Assembly (NCBI GenBank): GCA_023433265.1
Contig: JAEZDR010000179.1
Coordinates: 1-49,333, forward strand
Length of the DNA: 49,333 nucleotides
Direction of reading: 5' to 3'
Source: Bacteroidota bacterium
Lineage (GTDB): Bacteria; Bacteroidota; Bacteroidia; Chitinophagales; Chitinophagaceae
Shown: piece after piece, positions 1 to 7,697 of the stretch
Layout: every line of letters begins with the position of its first letter
How positions within the stretch are numbered: the first letter of the stretch is position 1
Program-made: the position numbers and the translations under genes
The notes under the pieces: model-generated
Database searches by the model: none
What the model was told of the DNA's origin: nothing
What the model saw: only the letters and a program-made list of their open reading frames with translations

Positions 1-543
1 GCGTACAATTACCGTATATCTCCCCGCTGGCGCCTTTTTTTTCACGGGTATGTTGTTGTTCAGGTTGGCACCCAGGTAGGTTATCCAAGCCTTCTCGCCC
101 CCCGGAAATACAGCTTCTTTTCTAAAAATAGCGTCTTTTAATACCGAGCCGTCTTCCGCATAGACTAATCCCTCCATACCCCTTCCTTTAGCCTTCAACT
201 TTCCTGATGGGTAATAATATTCTTCGTCTGTCACCAGGTTAGTGAAATATACCGCTTTGTATTGAGGTGTGCCATCTTCGGTAAATTGCTTCAATTCTCC
301 ATGGTGGATGCTAAAGGCAGAATCAGCATAAGTTCCACTTTGTCGGAGTAAACCCGTTTTAAAATATGCATTCATCCTCCATACACCGCCTTCTTTCCAG
401 CCTTTACCGGCATACATAGCACTATCTGCCGTCGAGACTCGCTTGCCCCATTCGCTTACATAAACGTTGATGGTGTCAGTTTGCGCCAGACAAGTAGAAA
501 GTGAGAACAACAGGGCAATAAAGCCCGGGATTTTTGGATGCAT
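1..543 (-). CDS. TonB C-terminal-domain protein with YwqK-like repeats (3' part missing)
   Basis: The gene starts at ATG 543 and runs off the left edge, leaving 181 codons. A signal peptide is clear (hydrophobic stretch ending near STCLAQ, residues 1-20). The middle has short repeats of the type found in YwqK/MORN-like proteins (for example ELKQFTEDGTPQYKAVYF and EEYYYPSGKLKAKG). The last visible residues, FPGGEKAWITYLGANLN then APAGRYTVIVR, match the start of a TonB C-terminal domain as seen in many Bacteroidota energy-transducer-like proteins. It is probably periplasmic. I see no transmembrane anchor other than the signal sequence, so it is unlikely to be a classical TonB. The missing C-terminus would settle the domain call. 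Confidence 0.75.
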   Translation of the reverse strand, partial: MHPKIPGFIALLFSLSTCLAQTDTINVYVSEWGKRVSTADSAMYAGKGWKEGGVWRMNAYFKTGLLRQSGTYADSAFSIHHGELKQFTEDGTPQYKAVYFTNLVTDEEYYYPSGKLKAKGRGMEGLVYAEDGSVLKDAIFRKEAVFPGGEKAWITYLGANLNNNIPVKKKAPAGRYTVIVR

Positions 544-764
544 ACAACGGTGTTGGCTCGCAAAGTTAAGTTATATAGCCGCTGCTTATGCTTTGCTTAA
601 AGCAGGCAGGCAATTAAAGACGACTTAACCACCCCGGTAAACTTTAAAGACAGCTTATTGCCCGTTTAAATAAGCATTAGAATGCATATCTGTAACAAAG
701 ATCCATAGGAAGAATTTCTAATTTGGTGTTGTACTTAATTATTCACGCTAAACCTCTCTTCCGA

Positions 765-1664
765 ATGAAAAACCTCCTGAAAAGAATTACTGTATTTACT
801 CTTTTTGTTGCTACATCCGGCATTTTGGCCAGTTGCGAAAAAGACGCTTCTAAGAAAAAGAAAACTTCTGTTCCCAGTTCCGGTACTACCACCACTACAA
901 CAACAACTAACCCTATTAGCACCACTACACCTTTGTCAACACTAAGTGTAAATTGGGATGGCCGGGTTGATGGTTTGTATACGTATACACAGGCTGCTCT
1001 CGATTTTCCTGTTACTTCCTTTTGGGGCGGGGATGGTGTAAGGAGTCAGCTTTCAGGCGGCAGGCTGCGTACCACTTTGGCAGCCAATAAACTAGGTGGA
1101 GAAGGGGGTGTTATTTCCAGGGTGGATGTTACGGACGGTACGGAATACCAACTTCAGTTTGATATGATGTTCGATCAGAATTTCGACTTTAGCTGGGGTG
1201 GTAAAGTCGGTTTCGGCTTTCTTATAGGCAATGGGTATACGGGAGGCGTTCCGGGTACCGACGGTAATGGTGGCAGCTTCAGGGTGATGTGGCAAAAAGC
1301 TACTTCAACCAGCCCAATGGTATTGAAGCCTTATGTATATCATAAAGACCAGCCGGGTACTTATGGAAACGATTTTGGTAAGAAGTTCCCCGCAGACGGT
1401 TCAAGCATTCAAAAGGGTGTTTGGTACAATGTAAAAATGTACATGAAGAGCAATACCGGTTACAATACTGATGGACGTATCCGGCTTGTAATCAACGGTC
1501 TTACAGTAATGGATCAATCTATCCGCTGGACAACAAACGACCTCAACCGTGCAGTGAAGAACGTTTGTTTTGAAACCTTTAGGGGCGGAGCAGAAACCTA
1601 CTGGCAGAGCGCAACCAACGGCGATATTTATTTTGACAATGTAAGCTGGTCGAGGCTGCAATAA
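765..1664 (+). CDS. Polysaccharide lyase family 14-like lipoprotein
   Basis: A 299-residue exported lipoprotein. I chose ATG 765 over an upstream TTG at 723 because it places a normal signal peptide (MKNLLKRITVFTLF...) before a lipobox ending in Cys24 (ILASC). A Lys/Ser/Thr-rich linker with a run of threonines follows. The rest resembles the beta-jelly-roll lyase fold of PL14 (alginate and glucuronan lyase type): WDGRVDGLY, GGKVGFGFLIGNGYTGG, DGNGGSFRVMW, a KGVWYNVKMYMK segment and a final DIYFDNVSW strand. Such enzymes cleave acidic polysaccharides by beta-elimination. The family is inferred from pattern; the substrate is not predictable. It is a single gene followed by a strong terminator. 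Confidence 0.65.
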   Translation: MKNLLKRITVFTLFVATSGILASCEKDASKKKKTSVPSSGTTTTTTTTNPISTTTPLSTLSVNWDGRVDGLYTYTQAALDFPVTSFWGGDGVRSQLSGGRLRTTLAANKLGGEGGVISRVDVTDGTEYQLQFDMMFDQNFDFSWGGKVGFGFLIGNGYTGGVPGTDGNGGSFRVMWQKATSTSPMVLKPYVYHKDQPGTYGNDFGKKFPADGSSIQKGVWYNVKMYMKSNTGYNTDGRIRLVINGLTVMDQSIRWTTNDLNRAVKNVCFETFRGGAETYWQSATNGDIYFDNVSWSRLQ

Positions 1665-1684
1665 AATATAGGACTACAATTGCG

Positions 1685-1713
1685 AGGGTGTTGAGAAATC
1701 AGCACCCTTTTTT
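1685..1713 (+). terminator. Rho-independent terminator after the PL14-like gene
   Basis: The stem AGGGTG...CACCCT (1685-1690 with 1703-1708), extended by a G-T and a T-A pair, is followed by a T run. It lies 20 bp after the stop codon of the lipoprotein gene. Confidence 0.8.
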
Positions 1714-1795
1714 ATTTCCACTCAGCCATGGATGCAGAGATAAATCATCTCGCCTTTAAATCTTAATTTCGCAGCCCTTTAACCGGCAGATCAGC

Positions 1796-4414
1796 ATGGA
1801 GCTAACAAAGAATTATATACCCGCAGACGTAGAACAGAAATGGAATAAACACTGGCTTTCAAAAGGCTATTTCAAAAGTACACCCGACAGCCGTAAGGCC
1901 TTTACTGTGGTAATCCCTCCTCCCAATGTTACCGGAGTGCTCCATATGGGCCATACCCTGAACGAAACGGTACAGGATATCCTCGTGCGCAAAGCCCGCA
2001 TGAGCGGTTTTAATGCCTGTTGGGTTCCCGGCAGCGACCATGCCTCAATTGCCACAGAGGCTAAGGTGGTGCAAATGCTCGAGAAGGAAAAAGGGATTAA
2101 AAAGGCTGACCTGACCAGGGAAGACTTTCTAAAACATGCCTTCGAATGGAAGGAGAAATACGGCGGTATAATTTACAGCCAGATAGAAAAGCTAGGCTGT
2201 AGTGTAGATTGGGACAGGGTAACGTTTACCATGGATGATCACTACTATAAGGCCGTAATCAAAGTCTTTATTGACTTATACGGTAAAGGCCTTATCTACC
2301 GTGGCGCCCGAATGATCAATTGGGATCCTTCAGCCAAAACAGCCCTTAGTGATGAGGAGGTGGAGTATAAAGATGTTCAGGGCAAGCTTTACTATGTCAG
2401 CTATAAAGTTGAAGGTTCAGACGAAGCCATCATGATTGCTACGCAACGTCCTGAAACCATTATGGGCGATACTGCCGTGTGCGTAAACCCGACTGATGAA
2501 CGTTACGCTCACCTTCAAGGCAAACATGTTATTGTTCCGTTGGTGAACAGGAGGGTACCCGTAATCTTTGACGAATATGTAGACAAGGAGTTTGGAACGG
2601 GGGCGCTAAAGGTTACACCCGCACACGACATTAACGATTACAACCTCGGATTGAAACATAACCTGCCTATCGTTGATACACTTAACGAAGACGGCACGCT
2701 GAGTGCTGCAGCCGAAGTGTTCGTTGGAATGGATCGTTTCAAAGCCCGGAAAGCAGCAGTGGAGCAATTAACGAAAGATGGGCTGTTAGTAAAGGAAGAG
2801 GAGTACACCACAAGGCTAGGTTACTCGCAGCGTACCAATTCGGTTGTTGAACCGCGCATCTCCACGCAATGGTTCCTCAAAATGAAAGAACTTGCTCAGC
2901 CTGCCTTAGACGCTGTAGTGAGCGGCGAAATAAAGATTCATCCGGGTGATAAGTTTCTTGCTACTTATAAGTACTGGCTTGAAAATGTAAAAGACTGGTG
3001 TATCTCTCGCCAGCTTTGGTGGGGGCAACGCATCCCGGCTTGGTACGATGCGGAAGGCCGGTTTGTAGTTGCAGATACTGAGGAAAACGCAAGAGAATTG
3101 TTCCGGCAGCAGTATGATACTCAGCCGCAAAATTTACAACAGGACGAGGATGTACTGGATACTTGGTTTTCGTCCTGGCTATGGCCAATACAAGTATTTA
3201 AAGGCATCACCGAGCCTGGCAATAAAGAAATTGAATACTACTATCCAACGTCTGTGCTTGTAACCGGGCAGGACATCATCTTCTTTTGGGTGGCAAGGAT
3301 GGTAATGGCAGGAATGGAGTACAAGAATGTAAAACCCTTCCATCATGTGTACTTTACGGGAATGGTACGGGATAAGCAAGGCCGTAAGATGAGCAAGAGT
3401 CTAGGAAATTCGCCGGACTTGCTGGAACTGATCGATAAGTACGGTGCCGATGCCGTTCGCTTCGGTATAATGATCTCGTCACCTGCCGGTAACGACCTTC
3501 TGTTCGACGAAGCTTCACTTGAGCAGGGCCGTAACTTCAATAATAAACTCTGGAATGCGCTCAAATTGGTGAAGGGATGGGAATCCAGGATCGGTGAAGA
3601 GGGTGATGCTGCTTCAGCCGTATTTGCCATGCAATGGTTTAAAAGCCGCCTTGAGCAAGTAAAGGCCCAGATAGAGGTTGCCTACTGCGATTTCAGGCTG
3701 AGCGAAGCGCTCAAGGCTATCTACGGTTTGATATGGGACGATTTCTGCAGCTGGTATCTTGAGTGGGTTAAGCCTCCCATGGATAAACCGGTTAGCCGGG
3801 AGGTTTACGAAACCACGCTGTATTTCTTTGAGCAGTTGATGCAACTGCTACACCCATTCATGCCATTTATAACCGAGGAGCTTTACCACCTTGTAAACGA
3901 ACAGGACGAGGACCTTGTTGTAAAGCAGTTTCAACCTACTGGGGAGCCTCAACTAGGTGTGCTGGAACAGGGTGCTTTATTACAACAGGTAATTACGAAT
4001 ATTCGCGATGCCCGCAACAAGAGCAAGCTAAAGCCAAAGGACGCCATTACACTGTCAATAGAAACGGCTGAAACGGCAAAATATTCCGGAATTACTTCCA
4101 TTCTTGCCCGGCAATTGAACGCGTCTGTGGGTTTTACAACGGAGGCCGTCTCACCCGCAGTGGTTGTAACGCTGGAAAAAGATAAGTTTTTTATACAGTC
4201 AGATGCTTTGGAGCATACAGGCAACCAGCAGGATGAATTGTTGAAAGATCTTGAATATCAGCGCAAATTTCTCGAAAGCGTCGCAAAGAAGCTCTCTAAC
4301 GAGCGTTTTGTGCAAAACGCTAAACCCGAAGTGGTGGCCCTGGAGCAGAAAAAGAAAGCGGATGCTGAGGCAAGAATCAAAACCATCGTAGAAAGCCTGT
4401 CCAATTTGAAGTAG
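1796..4414 (+). CDS. valS: Valine--tRNA ligase
   Basis: An 872-residue class I aminoacyl-tRNA synthetase that charges tRNA-Val in the cytoplasm. The HIGH motif appears as HMGH at residues 50-53 (within PPPNVTGVLHMGH), and the KMSKS motif is exact at 531-535. The editing (CP1) domain lies between them, with TQRPETIMGDTAV and GTGALKVTPAHD. The C-terminal anticodon-binding region is followed by the family's coiled-coil arm (about residues 810-872, rich in Lys/Glu and ending EARIKTIVESLSNLK). The length is normal for the family. The start has no SD, as is usual in this phylum. A weak -7-like TAATTTCG at 1764-1771 may be its promoter. Confidence 0.98.
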   Translation: MELTKNYIPADVEQKWNKHWLSKGYFKSTPDSRKAFTVVIPPPNVTGVLHMGHTLNETVQDILVRKARMSGFNACWVPGSDHASIATEAKVVQMLEKEKGIKKADLTREDFLKHAFEWKEKYGGIIYSQIEKLGCSVDWDRVTFTMDDHYYKAVIKVFIDLYGKGLIYRGARMINWDPSAKTALSDEEVEYKDVQGKLYYVSYKVEGSDEAIMIATQRPETIMGDTAVCVNPTDERYAHLQGKHVIVPLVNRRVPVIFDEYVDKEFGTGALKVTPAHDINDYNLGLKHNLPIVDTLNEDGTLSAAAEVFVGMDRFKARKAAVEQLTKDGLLVKEEEYTTRLGYSQRTNSVVEPRISTQWFLKMKELAQPALDAVVSGEIKIHPGDKFLATYKYWLENVKDWCISRQLWWGQRIPAWYDAEGRFVVADTEENARELFRQQYDTQPQNLQQDEDVLDTWFSSWLWPIQVFKGITEPGNKEIEYYYPTSVLVTGQDIIFFWVARMVMAGMEYKNVKPFHHVYFTGMVRDKQGRKMSKSLGNSPDLLELIDKYGADAVRFGIMISSPAGNDLLFDEASLEQGRNFNNKLWNALKLVKGWESRIGEEGDAASAVFAMQWFKSRLEQVKAQIEVAYCDFRLSEALKAIYGLIWDDFCSWYLEWVKPPMDKPVSREVYETTLYFFEQLMQLLHPFMPFITEELYHLVNEQDEDLVVKQFQPTGEPQLGVLEQGALLQQVITNIRDARNKSKLKPKDAITLSIETAETAKYSGITSILARQLNASVGFTTEAVSPAVVVTLEKDKFFIQSDALEHTGNQQDELLKDLEYQRKFLESVAKKLSNERFVQNAKPEVVALEQKKKADAEARIKTIVESLSNLK

Positions 4415-4620
4415 AGCGTGTTAAGCGGCATCGAATAAAAGGATGTCTTCCCTCTTCCCACCTAAGTATTTCGAAAGGAGAGGGGATAATACTCATATTT
4501 TATTTATTAAAATGTTTGCGCTTTTTTCTGCCCCTTATTGGCTTTGCATTTTCTAAACCCCTTCCCTCAAGAATTTCTTGCGTTTTTGCGCTCTCCTTTC
4601 GGGGCACACCTTCTCCCTAA

Positions 4621-4646
4621 CCCCAAAAAAAGACCACTTTTTGGGG
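4621..4646. repeat. Inverted repeat beside the 11-bp array
   Basis: A perfect 9-bp stem, CCCCAAAAA (4621-4629) with TTTTTGGGG (4638-4646), and an 8-nt loop, two bases before the direct repeat array. It is more than 200 bp after valS, so it is unlikely to be that gene's terminator. Confidence 0.6.
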
Positions 4647-4647
4647 G

Positions 4648-4691
4648 GCAAGTCCGAGGCAAGTCCGAGGCAAGTCCATAGCAAGTCCGTA
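4648..4691. repeat. Tandem direct repeat, 4 x 11 bp
   Basis: Four head-to-tail units of exactly 11 bp: GCAAGTCCGAG twice, GCAAGTCCATA, GCAAGTCCGTA. A degenerate fifth copy begins GCAACAGCG. Units 3 and 4 create the words ATAGCAA and GTAGCAA across unit borders. See the finding on the 11-bp arrays. Confidence 0.9.
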
Positions 4692-4706
4692 GCAACAGCG
4701 TTAAAC

Positions 4707-4718
4707 CCCTATATAGGG
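4707..4718. repeat. CCCT...AGGG palindrome next to the array
   Basis: The perfect 12-bp palindrome CCCTATATAGGG lies 16 bp after the 11-bp repeat array. Related CCCT/AGGG inverted repeats flank the other two array regions in this window. Confidence 0.7.
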
Positions 4719-5058
4719 TCTCAAAAACAGCTTTTTCCGCTATCTCCGGGTCGGGGGTCCGCTACCGGTCTTTCACACTTCCCTTTTTCATGAACAATCC
4801 CTAAAAATCCCATATCTCATTATTTTTAATGTCTCTGGAGCCTCACTCTATAGTCGCTCGCACAGCCTTGCGGCCACAGCTTCTTAAAGTTATTTGTTTT
4901 AGGGGGGAACTGCGCAATGTAAGGTGAGCCTTCACCCTTATCCAATGACTTTGCTTATCTGGTTTTATGATTGTTATCAGGTTTCCTGTTTCCGGGTTCA
5001 GCTAGCTTCCTCCCGTGCTTCCCTCTACATCTCATCCTTCGCTTTAACGAAACTTAAT

Positions 5059-5088
5059 TTTGCCAATTGCTGAAAGGTCTTATTTTTG
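5059..5088 (+). promoter_or_regulatory. Sigma-A-type promoter of rpsU
   Basis: TTTG at 5059-5062, an 18-nt spacer and TATTTTTG at 5081-5088 match the Bacteroidota consensus TTTG-N(18-20)-TAnnTTTG. Transcription would start near 5095 and give a short leader containing the strong SD. Confidence 0.75.
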
Positions 5089-5104
5089 CGCCTCCAAATT
5101 CATT

Positions 5105-5112
5105 AAAGGAGG
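5105..5112 (+). promoter_or_regulatory. Strong Shine-Dalgarno sequence of rpsU
   Basis: AAAGGAGG lies 7 nt before the ATG at 5120. It is the only full-strength SD I found at a real start in this window; valS, tuf, gap, pgk and icd have A-rich or unremarkable leaders. It also decides the start codon, since the frame is open from 5060. An exceptional SD on rpsU fits published autoregulation by bS21 in Flavobacterium johnsoniae. Confidence 0.9.
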
Positions 5113-5119
5113 TATTTAC

Positions 5120-5317
5120 ATGCTGATTATTGATTCAAAAGATTGCGAAAACATAGACAAGGCGCTTAAGAAGTACAAGAAGAAGTTCGAAAAGAGCAAA
5201 GTTCTGTTGCAACTGCGCGAGCGTCAAAGCTTTACAAAGCCGTCTGTGCGTCGTCGCAATCAGGTTTTGAAAGCAGTTTACAAGCAGCAAATTGCCAGCG
5301 GTAAAATCGAGCCTTAA
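5120..5317 (+). CDS. rpsU: 30S ribosomal protein bS21
   Basis: A 65-residue basic protein of the small ribosomal subunit that sits near the 3' end of 16S rRNA. The family pattern is clear: IDSKDCENIDKALKKYKKKF, then LRERQSFTKPSVRRR and a helical C-terminus. The start at 5120 is fixed by the AAAGGAGG seven bases upstream. In Bacteroidota, bS21 with bS18 and bS6 helps sequester the anti-SD tail of 16S rRNA, so most mRNAs lack SDs while rpsU keeps one. That mechanism is known from Flavobacterium and is inferred here. The gene has its own promoter and terminator and begins the conserved rpsU-xer-hpf-tRNA-tuf neighbourhood. Confidence 0.97.
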   Translation: MLIIDSKDCENIDKALKKYKKKFEKSKVLLQLRERQSFTKPSVRRRNQVLKAVYKQQIASGKIEP

Positions 5318-5346
5318 TAATTAAGCCTCTAATATTACTCAATATC

Positions 5347-5373
5347 GCCACAAGCATCGCTTGTGGCTTTTTT
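5347..5373 (+). terminator. Rho-independent terminator after rpsU
   Basis: A perfect 9-bp stem, GCCACAAGC/GCTTGTGGC (5347-5355 with 5359-5367), a 3-nt loop and six T residues. Confidence 0.9.
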
Positions 5374-5480
5374 GCGCCCTCAAGGCTTTATTGCTGCTTG
5401 ACTCCAAAGCGCCATACCTGCCATTATCTATTATCCATTCAGCCGTTTACTAATCCCTATCTTTATACAAACATCAGCGG

Positions 5481-6395
5481 ATGAGTGTTTATCACAAACA
5501 CATTCAGGGCTTTATTGGCTTTATTAAATTCCAGAAAAGGTACTCAGAGCATACGGTAGCTGCTTACTTAAACGACCTGCAGCAGTTTGAAGCATTTATG
5601 ATGAGCCAGTACGATGGCCCCACCCTGGATGCTATTACCATGTCAATGGTGCGCACTTGGCTGGCAGAGTTGAAGGAAGAGGACATGACTTCCAAGACCA
5701 TCAACAGGAAGTTGTCCTCTCTTAAATCGTTCTACAAGTACTTGCTGCGCAACAAACAGGTTAACCAAAGCCCGCTTGCTACAATAGTAGCTCCTAAAAT
5801 CAGCAAACGCCTCCCTTCCTTCGTCACCGAAGCTGATATGGAAAGGTTACTGCAAACTTTTCAACCAACAGACGACTGGAACCTCCGCACAGAACAACTG
5901 GTTATTCGTCTTTTCTACTATACCGGCATGCGCCTTAGTGAGTTGAAGAGCCTAAAAGAAACGCAGGTCAATTTCAGCTACAGCCATCTAAAAGTATTGG
6001 GTAAAGGAAATAAGGAACGCATCATACCCATAAACGCCGAAATGTTGAAGGCGTTGAAGGAGTATATCAGTAGCAAGCCGGTAAAACTAGAGGGGGAGCA
6101 GCATGTATTTGTCCGTGATAATGGTAAATCGCTCTATGATAAATGGATTTATTATGCGGTGAAGAAGCATCTGAGTAAGGCGGGACAAGATGACGTACCA
6201 ATTACAACAGTTCAAAAGAAAAGTCCTCACGTATTAAGACACAGTTTTGCGACGCACCTTTCCAATAACGGAGCAGAACTAAATGCTGTAAAAGAGCTGC
6301 TCGGACATGCTAGTTTAGCCTCAACACAGGTTTATACCCATAACACTATCGAGAAGCTTAAAGAAGCTTTCAAAAAAGCTCACCCAAAAGCTTAA
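5481..6395 (+). CDS. xerC: Tyrosine recombinase, XerC/XerD family
   Basis: A 304-residue site-specific recombinase, the normal length for Xer proteins. An N-terminal SAM-like core-binding domain (about 5-90, SEHTVAAYLNDLQQF) precedes the catalytic domain. All expected active-site residues are visible: Arg151 (TGMRLSEL), Lys175 (GKGNKER), His250 and Arg253 (HVLRH), His276 (LLGHAS) and the nucleophile Tyr285 (TQVYTH). Xer enzymes resolve chromosome dimers at dif. The position between rpsU and hpf is, as I recall, conserved in Bacteroidota, which argues for a housekeeping Xer and against a mobile-element integrase. Whether it is the XerC or XerD partner cannot be decided here; the symbol is provisional. 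Confidence 0.9.
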   Translation: MSVYHKHIQGFIGFIKFQKRYSEHTVAAYLNDLQQFEAFMMSQYDGPTLDAITMSMVRTWLAELKEEDMTSKTINRKLSSLKSFYKYLLRNKQVNQSPLATIVAPKISKRLPSFVTEADMERLLQTFQPTDDWNLRTEQLVIRLFYYTGMRLSELKSLKETQVNFSYSHLKVLGKGNKERIIPINAEMLKALKEYISSKPVKLEGEQHVFVRDNGKSLYDKWIYYAVKKHLSKAGQDDVPITTVQKKSPHVLRHSFATHLSNNGAELNAVKELLGHASLASTQVYTHNTIEKLKEAFKKAHPKA

Positions 6396-6663
6396 GGAGC
6401 CATTTACGCATCCTTATACAGAGGAAAAGCTGCTAAATCAACAGGTTAATGCTACAAGTTGTTGCCACCATTCGTTTGGCAGATCAGTTATTTGAGCACG
6501 TAATCGGGTTTATCGTTTAACTATCCCCGCAAACGCACCTTAAAATATTAATTTATTCTTGATTTTGTCTGCGGGGTTATTTATCTTACAGTCCTACAAT
6601 TTTCATGACGAGACACGCACACTTTAAGTTCTTTTAAATATTATTTCATCAAAAAGCAATGCT

Positions 6664-6966
6664 ATGAACGTAAACATTCAAACAGTGCATTTCGACGCAG
6701 ATGTGAAACTGACAAGTTATGTAAGAAGCAAACTCCTGAAGCTGAATACATTTCATGACCGGATTATTAAAGTTGATGTTTATTTAAAACTTGACAACGT
6801 AGTTCATAATATAAAGGACAAGATGGTCGAGATCAGCGTACATGTACCGCGTAGAACGTTCTTTGTAAAAGCTTCCTCCAAATCGTTTGAAGAATCATTT
6901 GATAACGCATTAGAATCGGTTATCAACCAGATTAAACGAAAGAAAGAAAAAATGGCAACTGCCTAA
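6664..6966 (+). CDS. hpf: Ribosome hibernation-promoting factor, short form
   Basis: A 100-residue protein of the HPF/RaiA (YfiA) family that binds the 30S A and P sites and helps inactivate ribosomes when growth stops. The beta-alpha-beta-beta-beta-alpha pattern is visible: NVNIQTVHFDADVKLTSYVRSKL, the IIKVDVYLKL strand, KMVEISVHVPRRTFFVKA, and a final helix ending QIKRKKEKM. It lacks the C-terminal dimerisation domain of long HPF. ATG 6664 is the only plausible start. About 270 bp upstream of it are without a gene. Its job fits the neighbouring translation genes. Confidence 0.92.
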   Translation: MNVNIQTVHFDADVKLTSYVRSKLLKLNTFHDRIIKVDVYLKLDNVVHNIKDKMVEISVHVPRRTFFVKASSKSFEESFDNALESVINQIKRKKEKMATA

Positions 6967-6980
6967 TAGTGTTTTTCCGG

Positions 6981-7007
6981 GGCTGGCATATCGCCAGCCT
7001 TTTTTAT
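6981..7007 (+). terminator. Rho-independent terminator after hpf
   Basis: A 7-bp stem, GGCTGGC/GCCAGCC (6981-6987 with 6993-6999), loop ATATC, then a T-rich tail. Confidence 0.9.
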
Positions 7008-7015
7008 TTTTGATT

Positions 7016-7267
7016 ATGCGTATTATTTACCCGGTTTCTTTTATCATTATATTCTGTGCTTGCAGTACACAAGGTACAACCAAAGCAGAAGTGTTCGAAA
7101 GGACGGAACTGGCAAACGACAGCCTGCTTATCAAATACCGCTTTCAGCACGAGGGTAAAGTTTTTACTGACAGCGCTGCTACAAAAAACACCGTAACGCC
7201 CGATACAATCGAGGTTGAATTCAACAAACGAAAGCCCTCAGAAAATTCTTTACACAGCCACCGGTAA
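7016..7267 (+). CDS. Small lipoprotein of unknown function
   Basis: An 83-residue protein starting at ATG 7016, just after the hpf terminator. It has a short signal peptide and a lipobox ending in Cys16 (FCACSTQ). The mature part is polar, with a segment SLLIKYRFQHEGKVFTDSAATKN that could form a small beta structure. No family recognised. An upstream in-frame TTG at 7010 is rejected because ATG gives a better signal peptide. The close spacing to the terminator leaves little room for its own promoter, so it may be expressed by read-through. Confidence 0.55.
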   Translation: MRIIYPVSFIIIFCACSTQGTTKAEVFERTELANDSLLIKYRFQHEGKVFTDSAATKNTVTPDTIEVEFNKRKPSENSLHSHR

Positions 7268-7306
7268 TTTTTCAGCCAAGCCAGGGCAAAAAATATTTTT
7301 CAAAAT

Positions 7307-7336
7307 TTTGCTAAATGAAGTTTTCTCTTACCTTTG
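7307..7336 (+). promoter_or_regulatory. Sigma-A-type promoter of the tRNA-tuf operon
   Basis: TTTG at 7307-7310, an 18-nt spacer and TACCTTTG at 7329-7336 match the Bacteroidota consensus exactly. It lies about 70 bp before the first tRNA, and no terminator is visible between it and tuf. Confidence 0.8.
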
Positions 7337-7406
7337 CCATCCCAAAAAACAGGGGACACAGGTAAGAAATGCCTGTATTGAAAGTTCTTTAAATTATTCG
7401 TTATAA

Positions 7407-7479
7407 GCCACTTTAGCTCAGCTGGTAGAGCAACTGATTTGTAATCAGTAGGTCGTTGGTTCGATTCCGACAAGTGGCT
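7407..7479 (+). tRNA. tRNA-Thr (anticodon TGT)
   Basis: Acceptor stem GCCACTT with AAGTGGC, D-arm AGCTCAGCTGGTAGAGC, anticodon loop TTTGTAA in an ACTGA/TCAGT stem, T-loop TTCGATT. No encoded CCA. First gene of the tRNA-tuf operon. Confidence 0.96.
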
Positions 7480-7514
7480 CAATACCGGCGGAAAATGGTG
7501 GAAACACCATCGCT

Positions 7515-7597
7515 GGGCAGGTTCCAGAGCGGCCAAATGGGGTGGACTGTAAATCCACCGTCTTTCGACTTCAGAGGTTCGAATCCTCTCCTGCCCA
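7515..7597 (+). tRNA. tRNA-Tyr (anticodon GTA)
   Basis: A class II tRNA with a long variable arm. Acceptor stem GGGCAGG with CCTGCCC, anticodon GTA within GGACTGTAAATCC, T-loop TTCGAAT. No encoded CCA. Confidence 0.96.
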
Positions 7598-7621
7598 CTG
7601 TTCTTTGATGTTGATTTTATT

Positions 7622-7683
7622 GCGGGAGTAGCTCATTTGGTAGTCCGCCAGCCGGCGGATTCCAAGCTATAGGTCGCGAGTTC
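7622..7683 (+). pseudogene. tRNA-Gly fragment interrupted by a palindrome
   Basis: Bases 7622-7643 match the 5' part of the intact tRNA-Gly that begins at 7698, with one difference (A for T at position 6). Bases 7660-7683 match its anticodon-to-T-arm part, with one difference. Between them the ten bases AGCGATAGCC are replaced by the 16-base palindrome TCCGCCAGCCGGCGGA (7644-7659). Homology ends at TTC 7683, so the 3' acceptor half is missing. The copy cannot fold as a tRNA. Confidence 0.85.
7644..7659. repeat. GC-rich palindrome inserted in the tRNA-Gly copy
   Basis: TCCGCC-AGCC-GGCGGA, a 6-bp stem with a 4-nt loop. I found no second copy in this window. It looks like a short REP-type palindrome, but that would need a genome-wide count. 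Confidence 0.6.
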
Positions 7684-7697
7684 TTTAAAATAAAAAA

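Larger units (their letters stand above)
4415..5058. other. Long intergenic region with repeats, no credible gene
   Basis: About 640 bp between valS and the rpsU promoter. It holds a CCCCAAAAA/TTTTTGGGG hairpin (4621-4646), a four-copy 11-bp direct repeat (4648-4691) and a CCCTATATAGGG palindrome (4707-4718). An open frame at 4578-4793 is low-complexity, runs through the repeats and is not protein-like. CTCCCTAA-type words occur on both sides of the array (about 4614 and 4799). No RNA gene was recognised. Confidence 0.6.

Noticed and set aside
743..925. Minus-strand open frame with a polyvaline run
   Set aside because: It is the antisense shadow of the polythreonine linker in the PL14-like lipoprotein.
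4648..4691. Possible CRISPR array
   Set aside because: Units are 11 bp without spacers, and no cas gene is near. The same holds for the other arrays.
4578..4793. 71-residue open frame in the valS-rpsU gap
   Set aside because: It runs through the 11-bp repeats and hairpin, has no protein-like composition or usable start, and is explained by chance.
5060..5119. Longer start of rpsU at 5060
   Set aside because: The 20 extra residues include the promoter and SD region, and AAAGGAGG fixes the start at 5120.
5481..6395. Integrase of a mobile element
   Set aside because: Length, context between rpsU and hpf, and lack of attachment repeats or phage genes fit a housekeeping Xer recombinase better.
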